DNA of 8,162 nt from Acidimicrobiia bacterium (GTDB lineage Bacteria; Actinomycetota; Acidimicrobiia; Spongiisociales; UBA5794). The notes under the pieces are model-generated. The model ran no database searches. It was not told the origin of the DNA and saw only the letters and a list, made by a program, of their open reading frames with translations. The DNA is taken from NCBI GenBank assembly GCA_030598905.1, contig JAUVPA010000077.1, forward strand, positions 1 through 8,162, read 5' to 3'. Made by a program: the position numbers and the translations under genes. The number at the start of each line of letters is the position of its first letter. The first letter of the stretch is position 1. Of the stretch, positions 1-5,913 are shown one piece after another.

Positions 1-3000
1 CCGGTACGCATCCCGCCGTCGGTCTCGACCACGACAGCGCCACGTAACCCGTTGGCCACGAGAGCCTGATTGGCCTCGGCGAGGCCGATCTCCCAAGGCG
101 CCCCGGCGTGCTTGATGCTCATGAGCGGTGATGCTCCCGTGCCCCCGGCGTTTCCCGAAATGGTGATGACGTCCGCATGGGCTTTGGCGACACCAACTGC
201 GATCGTCCCGACACCGGGTCCCGAGACAAGCTTCACGGCGACTCGAGCGTGAGGCTTGAAGGTCTTCAGGTCGTATATCAGCTGCGCCAGATCTTCGATC
301 GAGTAGATGTCGTGGTGCGGCGGAGGGGAGATCAGAGTGATACCGGGTTTCGTGTGACGGAGGCGAGCGATCTCTTCACTGACCTTGTGACCGGGGAGCT
401 GGCCGCCTTCGCCCGGTTTCGATCCCTGGGCCATCTTGATCTGCAACTCCTCGGCAGAAGCGAGGTACCCGGGGGTGACGCCGAATCGGCCCGATGCGAT
501 CTGTTTGATAGCCGAGTTACGCGGTGACCCGAAGCGGTCTTCTGCCTCGCCTCCCTCGCCCGAATTCGACAATCCGCCCAGGTAGTTCATCGCTTCTGCC
601 AGCGTCTCGTGGGCTTCCTTGGAAAGGGCACCCATCGACATCGCAGCCGTTGTGAACCGCCGGACGATTCGGTCGACGGGCTCGACTTCGCTGATGTCGA
701 TTGGCGGTCCAACGGGATCGATCCGCATCAGATCCCGGAGCTCCATGGCCGGCCGTGACGCTTCGACGATCTCCACATACTTCTCGTAGAGCTCCCAATC
801 CCCGGCGCGGACCGCCTTCTGAATCGCCAGGCCCGTCCGCGGCCCGTTGATGTGGGTCAGCCCGCGCCCGCGGTGTTTGTAGAAGCCTTCGATCTCCTCC
901 GACTCGGGATCGGTGTATCGAGCGTGGCGGACGAGTACATCGGCGATAACGCGCTCGAACCCCCAGCCACCGACGCGACGCGACACATTGCGGAAGGATC
1001 GAGCGCAAACTTCCTCATCGAGCCCAATCGCCTCGAACAACTCGCTGCCCCGATACGCCGAGATCGTGCAGATCCCCATCTTCGACATTATCTTGAGCAA
1101 CCCGTTTTCGAGACTCTCTCGGTAGTTCTCCTGCGCCCCGATGACACTCGCATCGACATCACCTGCAGCCGCCATCGCCCGAACCTGTTCATTCGCGAGA
1201 TAGGTGTTGACGGCCGAAGCGCCGAATCCGACGAGACATGCCAGATCGTGGGCATCTCGCGGCTCCCCCGAAACGACCACGATCGAGGCACGGAGCCGGA
1301 GCCCAGATCTGATCAGGCGGTGGTGGACGGCGCCGACGGCGAGGAGGATCGGAATGGGCGCTCGCTCCTCGTTCAGCTCGCGGTCGGAAAGCACGAGGAT
1401 CGTCACACCATCCCGGACGGCATCTTCGGACCGGTCGCAGAGATCGTCCAGAGCCGCACGTAACCCGGGTTCGCCCGAGGCCACCGGGAACAGGGCCTCG
1501 AGCCAAGCGGACCGAAACGCCGGGTCTTCGGAGTTCCTCAGTGCCTCGACCTCGGCGTCGCTGAGGACCGGCGACGCCAGCTCCATCAGGTGCGCCTGCT
1601 GGGGAGTCTCCTCGAGCAACGAGCCACGCCGCCCCAGGTAGGTGCGCAACGACATCACCATCTTCTCGCGAATCGGGTCCATTGGTGGGTTGGTCACCTG
1701 GGCAAAGGCTTGGTGGAAGAAACGCGACAGCCGCTGCGGGTGTTCGGAAAGGGCGGCAAGGCCTGTGTCGTGTCCCATCGACAGCGTCGGCTCTCTACCT
1801 TCGGCCATTTCGGCCAGGACAAGCAGGCGCTCCTCTGCCGTGTACCCAAACACGCGCGCAAGCGAGGTCGCGTCGAAACGATCGTCCTGGAGGTCGTCGA
1901 AAGGATCCTGAACGTAGAACGTCTGGTTGCGAATCCAGTCCCGATAGGGAGCTCGGCTTGCGAGTGACCGCTTGACATCGCCGCCGAAGTGGTGTTTGCC
2001 CGTCTCCAGGTCGACGACCAGCACGTCTCCCGGTCCGAGCTGGCCGGTGGCGAGCGCATGGATCTCCTCGGCAGGTGCGATACCGACCTCGGACCCGAGG
2101 ATCATCACGTCTGGCGTCAGCGTCCAGCGTGCCGGTCGCAAGCCGTTGCGATCCAGTCCGGCGACGAGCTGCTTGCCGTCAGAGGCGACGATCGCGGCAG
2201 GACCATCCCACGGCTCTGTCAGGAAGGAGTGGTACTCGTGGAAAGCTCGCAGCTCGTCGTCGAGGTCGGAAACGTTCTCCCACGCCTCGGGAATGAGCAT
2301 TTCTTTGACGTGGGCAACGGATCGACCTGATCTGACCAGCACGTCGAACGCATCGTCGAGGCTTGCCGAATCCGATCCTCGAGTGGACACGAGCGGTCGG
2401 AGATCCTGAGCTCTGCTCCCCCACAGGTCGCTCTGCAGGTCGTTGCTCCTGGCCGCCATCCAAGACCGATTGGCGCGGACGGTGTTGATCTCGCCGTTGT
2501 GCGCCAAAACGCGAAACGGCTGCGCCAGCGCCCACGCAGGGACGGTGTTGGTGGAATACCGCTGATGGAAGACCACGAAGTCGCTCTCGAACAACGGATC
2601 CTTCAGGTCCCAATAGAAGTCCTCGATGCGGTCCGCAGTGAACAGTCCTTTGTAAACCACCGTCCGCGCCGACGCGGAGGGGATAACCAGACCTTTCACA
2701 CCTGACCGCTCTGCCGTCCGACGCGCCAGGTAGAGATGCCGCTCGAAGGTCTCCGTGTCCTGAACGATCTCGGGAGCCCGCACGATGCACTGTTCGATGA
2801 TCGGCATCGATTCCCTCGCCGAGGGGCTCAAGGCCATGGGCCCCACGGGAACCTTGCGCCAGTGCACCACATTGATGCCCTCTCGAACAAGTGCTTCCTG
2901 CACAGCGAGCCGGGCTTCGTGCGGGTTGTCCTTCGGCAGGAAGGTCAAGATCACACCCATGGCGAGCCGGGGCACAGCCCGCACACCCGCCGATAGGAGT

Positions 3001-3218
3001 TCGCGCTCCAGAAGGTCGTAGGGAATCCTCGTCATGACGCCGGCGCCGTCTCCGGTGCCGTCGGCCGCTTTGGCGCCGCGGTGGTCCAGGTTGTGTAGGC
3101 ACTCGATACCGAGGCGCACGAGGCGATGACTTGCCTTGCCATCGCGGGCAGCAACGAAACCGACACCACAAGCGTCGCGGGTGTCCGATGGGTCGTACAG
3201 CGGGTACGACTGAACCAT
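1..3218 (-). CDS. gltB: Glutamate synthase (GOGAT) large subunit, N-terminal 1072 residues, cut by window edge
   Basis: Transfers the amide nitrogen of glutamine to 2-oxoglutarate in the cytoplasm, giving two glutamates, with the small subunit GltD supplying electrons from NADPH. I read the frame codon by codon from 3218 to the left edge and found no stop. Residues 1-16 are a short propeptide before Cys17 (DACGVGF), the expected N-terminal nucleophile of the class II glutaminase domain. That domain also shows DHRGAKAADGTGDGAG (45-60), HQRYSTNT (218-225) and HNGEIN (240-245). The central domain includes a DPIREKMVMSL stretch and KMGICTISAYRG (from 713). The FMN/2-oxoglutarate synthase domain shows AMSMGALSKEAHE (around 860-872), MAQGSKPGEGGQLPGHKV (from 929), SPPPHHDIYS and ISGNAGGTGASP, ending at DGGMRT. 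Family members have about 1500 residues, so roughly 430 are missing, including the 3Fe-4S cysteines and the C-terminal beta-helix. The ATG at 3218 has a good Shine-Dalgarno sequence. gltD would be expected next, outside the window. Confidence 0.97.
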   Translation of the reverse strand, partial: MVQSYPLYDPSDTRDACGVGFVAARDGKASHRLVRLGIECLHNLDHRGAKAADGTGDGAGVMTRIPYDLLERELLSAGVRAVPRLAMGVILTFLPKDNPHEARLAVQEALVREGINVVHWRKVPVGPMALSPSARESMPIIEQCIVRAPEIVQDTETFERHLYLARRTAERSGVKGLVIPSASARTVVYKGLFTADRIEDFYWDLKDPLFESDFVVFHQRYSTNTVPAWALAQPFRVLAHNGEINTVRANRSWMAARSNDLQSDLWGSRAQDLRPLVSTRGSDSASLDDAFDVLVRSGRSVAHVKEMLIPEAWENVSDLDDELRAFHEYHSFLTEPWDGPAAIVASDGKQLVAGLDRNGLRPARWTLTPDVMILGSEVGIAPAEEIHALATGQLGPGDVLVVDLETGKHHFGGDVKRSLASRAPYRDWIRNQTFYVQDPFDDLQDDRFDATSLARVFGYTAEERLLVLAEMAEGREPTLSMGHDTGLAALSEHPQRLSRFFHQAFAQVTNPPMDPIREKMVMSLRTYLGRRGSLLEETPQQAHLMELASPVLSDAEVEALRNSEDPAFRSAWLEALFPVASGEPGLRAALDDLCDRSEDAVRDGVTILVLSDRELNEERAPIPILLAVGAVHHRLIRSGLRLRASIVVVSGEPRDAHDLACLVGFGASAVNTYLANEQVRAMAAAGDVDASVIGAQENYRESLENGLLKIMSKMGICTISAYRGSELFEAIGLDEEVCARSFRNVSRRVGGWGFERVIADVLVRHARYTDPESEEIEGFYKHRGRGLTHINGPRTGLAIQKAVRAGDWELYEKYVEIVEASRPAMELRDLMRIDPVGPPIDISEVEPVDRIVRRFTTAAMSMGALSKEAHETLAEAMNYLGGLSNSGEGGEAEDRFGSPRNSAIKQIASGRFGVTPGYLASAEELQIKMAQGSKPGEGGQLPGHKVSEEIARLRHTKPGITLISPPPHHDIYSIEDLAQLIYDLKTFKPHARVAVKLVSGPGVGTIAVGVAKAHADVITISGNAGGTGASPLMSIKHAGAPWEIGLAEANQALVANGLRGAVVVETDGGMRT

Positions 3219-3222
3219 CCTG

Positions 3223-3228
3223 CCTCCA
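3223..3228 (-). promoter_or_regulatory. Shine-Dalgarno site of gltB
   Basis: On the minus strand TGGAGG lies 4 nt before the ATG at 3218. It fixes this start. No other in-frame start has both a ribosome binding site and the DACGVGF nucleophile region at a sensible distance. Confidence 0.7.
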
Positions 3229-3268
3229 TTCCGTCTACCGGCACGATGCTCGGCGGGCACGAATGGCC

Positions 3269-3318
3269 TCGCCGGCCAACGCCGGTCGGCAATCGCCGGA
3301 GTCCTGGTCCACCGGCGA
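3269..3318 (-). promoter_or_regulatory. gltB leader with mutually exclusive hairpins
   Basis: In the predicted gltB leader RNA, TCGCCGG (3318-3312) is perfectly complementary to CCGGCGA at 3299-3293 (7-bp stem, 12-nt loop). It is equally complementary to a second CCGGCGA at 3275-3269. The second copy also takes part in a small local hairpin, CCGGC-GTTG-GCCGG (3285-3272). One upstream arm can therefore pair with either of two downstream copies, which is the geometry of an alternative-fold leader. Read as DNA, the same bases form repeated tcgccgg boxes that a regulator could bind. The complementarity is seen directly. Function is inference, and GC-rich sequence gives such pairings by chance. 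Confidence 0.35.
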
Positions 3319-3327
3319 GAACACACG

Positions 3328-3355
3328 AGTGTACGGGGGAGTCTCTGGTAGGCAA
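3328..3355 (-). promoter_or_regulatory. Putative sigma-70-type promoter of gltB
   Basis: Reading the minus strand, TTGCCT (3355-3350) resembles the -35 box TTGACA at four of six positions. TACACT (3333-3328) resembles the -10 box TATAAT at four of six. The spacer is 16 bp. Transcription would begin near 3321 and leave a leader of about 100 nt before gltB. It sits back to back with the -10 box of the short Rossmann gene, so the two promoters overlap on opposite strands. Confidence 0.4.
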
Positions 3356-3361
3356 ATCCCG

Positions 3362-3367
3362 TACGCT
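3362..3367 (+). promoter_or_regulatory. -10 box (TANNNT) for a leaderless transcript
   Basis: TACGCT matches the actinobacterial TANNNT -10 pattern. It lies at -12 to -7 if transcription starts at the A of the ATG at 3374. There is no convincing Shine-Dalgarno before that ATG (only CTGCTGAG), so a leaderless mRNA is the simplest reading. I see no clear -35 box. Confidence 0.4.
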
Positions 3368-3373
3368 GCTGAG

Positions 3374-3814
3374 ATGCCCGTGATCGTGATCGGAGCAGAC
3401 ACAGCCACCGGTCGACGCGTCGTCGAGGCCTTGCGGGGACGCGAAGGTGAGGTGCGGGTCTTCGTCACCGACCCAGCCGACGCCAAAAAGTTCAAGGTTT
3501 TGGGAACCAAGGTCGCCATCGGCGACGTGAGTGATGGCTCACACATCGGCGACGCTGCCCTCAACTGCTTCGGGGCCGTTGCCCTGGCTGCGAGCGCCAG
3601 AGACGATCGGGAGCGGTCGTTCGCCGCTTCGCCAGGCGCGGTTTACGACGCCTGGGCCGAAGGTCTCGGAGACGCCGGAGTGCAACGCGTCATCTGGGTC
3701 GGAGACGCGATCCCCTCGTCGATCACATCGGTCGTTGCCGAGTCGATTTCCGTCCCTGATGACGATGGGGCACCCTCGCGCGTCCGCGAGTTGGACGACC
3801 TCCCCCGCCTCTGA
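3374..3814 (+). CDS. Short NAD(P)-binding Rossmann protein, NmrA/atypical-SDR-like
   Basis: A 146-residue protein with the N-terminal half of an NmrA-like or atypical short-chain dehydrogenase fold. Visible elements in order: first beta strand and nucleotide loop, VIVIGADTATGRRVVEAL (3-20); second strand VRVFVTDP (27-34), where a dinucleotide ribose would sit; KVAIGDVSD (46-54), matching the usual GD-hydrophobic-x-D turn; and AGVQRVIWVGD (101-111), matching the AGV-KR-hydrophobic strand of the family. The nucleotide loop lacks the middle glycine of the usual GATGxxG (Thr10 instead). Family members usually have 200-300 residues; this one stops after a loose acidic tail and has no YxxxK catalytic pair or substrate domain. 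It may therefore sense or bind a dinucleotide and not be an enzyme. The frame stays open upstream to 3131, but that extension would run over the gltB start and its translation resembles nothing. The ATG at 3374 is chosen because it begins right at the Rossmann strand and has a TANNNT box. It is divergent from gltB. A decayed longer gene is the alternative. Confidence 0.75.
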   Translation: MPVIVIGADTATGRRVVEALRGREGEVRVFVTDPADAKKFKVLGTKVAIGDVSDGSHIGDAALNCFGAVALAASARDDRERSFAASPGAVYDAWAEGLGDAGVQRVIWVGDAIPSSITSVVAESISVPDDDGAPSRVRELDDLPRL

Positions 3815-3833
3815 AGCACGAGCGACGGGGTTT
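3815..3833. other. 19-bp convergent gene junction without a terminator
   Basis: The stop codons of the Rossmann gene (TGA, 3812-3814) and the acetyltransferase (TAG on the minus strand, 3836-3834) face each other across 19 bp. I see no stem-loop with a T-run on either strand, so transcripts from both sides probably read into each other or end by a factor-dependent route. Confidence 0.6.
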
Positions 3834-5057
3834 CTAGAAGACCTCCTCGCACCACGGGGCGACGTCGGTGCGGAACATCCGATGCATCCTCCGCACTGCT
3901 TCGGGCGCACCTCGCACTCTTCCGGCCGCGGCGAGAGACAAGAGGAACGGTGCACCTAGGTAGACCGACCCCAGAGTGTCGACGTCGAACTCGACCTCCG
4001 GTTCGGCTGCCACTCGCCGGCACTGGGCCACACCGTCGGAGACCTCCAACCGATATGTCCCGGCGGTGTCGGGTCGGTACTCGTCGGCGACCGCAAACGT
4101 CGCGGTCCCATCCATCTCGTAGCGTCTCGCCTCCAGAGCAGCCGGCACATCGAGGATCCGAAGCCAGAGCGAGTCCTCGACCTTGCGCCGGACCCGTCGC
4201 GGATACGTCACTCGCTCCGGGAGCGGGTCGTCAATGGGGGCGTTCCACCACACCACTTTGGGAAACAGATCGATCGTGGTCAGATAGTGCCAAAGAGCTT
4301 CGTGAGCCTCGTCCGTTGTCGCGATGATCTCGATGACGGAGATCTCGCCCTCGGGAAAATCCTCCCACTTCTCCTTCTGTCGGTACGTGGCGTACCCGAC
4401 GGGATCCTCGCCGTCGTACGCCACCGCGTAACGTCGAGCCGAACGGCTTCTCCGGCGATGGCTCGGGTCCCACATCACGCTGTGGCGCCAGATCGTGTCG
4501 CTGCGGCTCAGCATGCCCGGTCGGCTCAGGCGAACTGCCTCGTACAGCTCTCTCATCACGGGCTCTGCTGCTTCCGCCTCGAGCAGCTTGACCGAGCCCA
4601 ACCCGCGGTGCTCGCGGAAGGAGATCATGGGGGCATCCATCTTCATCTCGATCCGCTCCGTCGCGATGCCGAAGCCGAAGCGACTGTAGATCGCGCTCTC
4701 CGATGCCCATAGACCCGCCAGGGGTTCATCCTGCCCTGCCACTTCATCAAGGTGATAGTCCATCATCGAACGGAGGACCCCGCGTCGCCGGTGCGTCGGC
4801 TGGGTCGTGATGATCGTGGTGCCGCCCATGCCAACCGTCGCTGCCCCTGGGACCGTCAGCTGGAACGAAAAGGCGCCGCCCGTGCCAATGATGTCTTCGC
4901 CGTCGAATGCGGCGAAAGTTCGATCAATCTCGAACAACTCGAGGAACCGATCCGAGTCCTGCTCGTCTTCGGGGATGTCTGCACCGAAGCCGCGGTTCAG
5001 CCGCGCCCTGAAGAGCGGTGCTTCATCCTCTGTGATCGCTCGGACCGGCCACATCAT
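3834..5057 (-). CDS. Eis-family GNAT N-acetyltransferase
   Basis: Predicted to transfer acetyl from acetyl-CoA to amines in the cytoplasm. Eis of Mycobacterium tuberculosis acetylates aminoglycosides at several positions as well as lysine side chains. With the start at 5057 the protein has 407 residues, close to the roughly 400 of Eis, and the expected plan. Residues 5-150 are an N-terminal GNAT domain with the acetyl-CoA pyrophosphate loop QPTHRRRGVLRSMM (86-99). ASESAIYSRFGFG (118-130) carries Tyr124, which aligns with the proposed Eis catalytic acid Tyr126. A second GNAT-like region follows, then a C-terminal SCP2-like domain. The last residues are APWCEEVF, so the chain ends in Phe, matching the free terminal carboxylate thought to act as a base in Eis. 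The frame opens further upstream to an ATG at 5141, but that would overlap the divergent gene, and the extra 28 residues look unlike the family. Its natural substrate cannot be told from sequence. Confidence 0.88.
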   Translation of the reverse strand: MMWPVRAITEDEAPLFRARLNRGFGADIPEDEQDSDRFLELFEIDRTFAAFDGEDIIGTGGAFSFQLTVPGAATVGMGGTTIITTQPTHRRRGVLRSMMDYHLDEVAGQDEPLAGLWASESAIYSRFGFGIATERIEMKMDAPMISFREHRGLGSVKLLEAEAAEPVMRELYEAVRLSRPGMLSRSDTIWRHSVMWDPSHRRRSRSARRYAVAYDGEDPVGYATYRQKEKWEDFPEGEISVIEIIATTDEAHEALWHYLTTIDLFPKVVWWNAPIDDPLPERVTYPRRVRRKVEDSLWLRILDVPAALEARRYEMDGTATFAVADEYRPDTAGTYRLEVSDGVAQCRRVAAEPEVEFDVDTLGSVYLGAPFLLSLAAAGRVRGAPEAVRRMHRMFRTDVAPWCEEVF

Positions 5058-5062
5058 CGACA

Positions 5063-5079
5063 GGACGGTAGACCCGTCC
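5063..5079. promoter_or_regulatory. Operator-like inverted repeat over the -10 box of the acetyltransferase gene
   Basis: GGACGG (5063-5068) and CCGTCC (5074-5079) form a perfect 6-bp inverted repeat around a 5-bp centre. On the minus strand it contains TACCGT (5070-5065), a TANNNT -10 candidate ending 7 nt before the ATG at 5057, so a leaderless start is possible there. A regulator bound here would block the acetyltransferase promoter and might also affect the divergent LLM gene 55 bp away. Promoter and operator roles are inference. Confidence 0.4.
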
Positions 5080-5121
5080 GCCTGGCTCCCGGGCGCCTGT
5101 ATGGTCGTCGCCGCCCGCTTC

Positions 5122-5127
5122 GAGAGG
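5122..5127 (+). promoter_or_regulatory. Shine-Dalgarno site of the LLM oxidoreductase
   Basis: GAGAGG lies 6 nt before the ATG at 5134. It favours this start over an in-frame ATG at 5101, which has no such site and would add 11 residues before the first beta strand. Confidence 0.65.
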
Positions 5128-5133
5128 TATCTC

Positions 5134-5913
5134 ATGCGCATCGCTATCGCAATCCAGCCCCAGCACGCCGACTACGAACAGATCCGCCAGGCGGTCCGCG
5201 AAGCCGAGGACCTCGGCGCCGACATCATCTACACGTGGGACCACTTCTTCCCGCTGTTCGGTGGCGATCCCGACCCGCACACTGGCAAACACTACGAGTG
5301 CTGGACGATGCTCGGCGCGGTCGCAGAACAAACCGAGCGGGTGCAGTTTGGGCCACTTGTCACCTGCAACTCCTATCGCAACCCCCAGCTCCTCGCCGAC
5401 ATGGCGCGGACGGTCGACAACATCTCCGACGGCCGGCTGATCCTCGGCATCGGTGCGGGCTGGTTCAAGAAGGACTACGACGAGTTCGGCTACGAGTTCG
5501 GAACGGGCGGGAGCCGCTTGCGAGCCCTCGATGAGGCGCTTCCACTGATCAAGAGCCGCCTCGGCGCCGGCGATCCCGCGACGCGCCGGCACATTCCGAT
5601 CCTCATCGGAGGTGGGGGCGAGAAAGTGACACTGCGCATCGTGGCGGAGCACGCCGACGTGTGGCACGCCTTCGGCGACCTGGACACGATCAAACGCAAG
5701 ATGGGCATCCTCGACGACTGGTGCGCCAAGGTGGGCCGTTCGTCGAGCGAGGTTGAGCGTTCTGCCGGGATCAACCAAAAGCTCTTCGATCGCCTCGACG
5801 AGTACGAGGCTGCAGGCCTCGACGAGTTGACATTGGGGATGGACGGCCCCAATTACGACATGGGACCCGCCCGTGATCTGGTGGCCTGGAGGGATGGGAA
5901 ACAACACCAATGA
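5134..5913 (+). CDS. LLM-class (luciferase-like) oxidoreductase, probably F420-dependent
   Basis: A 259-residue protein of the bacterial luciferase-like TIM-barrel superfamily, whose members move hydride with F420 or use FMN to oxidise a substrate. Landmarks: MRIAIAIQPQ (first strand); AEDLGADIIYTWDHFFPLFG (24-43), with the WDHF signature typical of the F420 branch; NSYRNPQLLADMARTVD (79-95); DGRLILGIGAGWFKKDYDEFG (99-119), the usual glycine-rich strand and helix; and PILIGGGGEKVTLRIVAEHAD, whose glycine run at 159-162 fits the cofactor phosphate site. It is shorter than the 280-350 residues common in the family, mostly because the region after residue 200 is compact. The stop overlaps the sulfatase start, so the two products are probably made together. 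Whether it uses F420 or FMN, and its substrate, cannot be read from sequence; the motifs favour F420. A monooxygenase of the alkanesulfonate type is the main alternative. Confidence 0.9.
   Translation: MRIAIAIQPQHADYEQIRQAVREAEDLGADIIYTWDHFFPLFGGDPDPHTGKHYECWTMLGAVAEQTERVQFGPLVTCNSYRNPQLLADMARTVDNISDGRLILGIGAGWFKKDYDEFGYEFGTGGSRLRALDEALPLIKSRLGAGDPATRRHIPILIGGGGEKVTLRIVAEHADVWHAFGDLDTIKRKMGILDDWCAKVGRSSSEVERSAGINQKLFDRLDEYEAAGLDELTLGMDGPNYDMGPARDLVAWRDGKQHQ
5910..5913 (+). other. ATGA overlap coupling LLM stop and sulfatase start
   Basis: The ATG of the sulfatase (5910-5912) and the TGA of the LLM gene (5911-5913) share bases. Such a 4-bp overlap normally means translational coupling in one mRNA. 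A purine-rich GGGATGGGA (5891-5899) lies upstream as a possible ribosome binding site, about 10 nt from the ATG. Confidence 0.8.

Noticed and set aside
852..1463. A 203-codon plus-strand frame within gltB
   Set aside because: It is the antisense of the conserved central and synthase region of GltB, with no independent start signal or motif.
2179..3171. A 330-codon minus-strand frame inside gltB
   Set aside because: It is out of frame with gltB on the same strand, and its Arg/Gly/Pro-rich translation is typical of a shifted frame in GC-rich coding DNA.
3131..3373. N-terminal extension of the short Rossmann protein to an upstream in-frame start
   Set aside because: It would overlap the gltB coding start and fill the whole divergent spacer. 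The extension has no family-like sequence, while the ATG at 3374 falls exactly before the first Rossmann strand.
3815..3833. Bidirectional terminator between convergent genes
   Set aside because: No inverted repeat with a T-run is present in or next to the 19-bp gap.
5058..5141. 28-residue N-terminal extension of the acetyltransferase
   Set aside because: It would overlap the LLM start and Shine-Dalgarno, and Eis-family proteins begin right before the first GNAT strand, as they do with the ATG at 5057.
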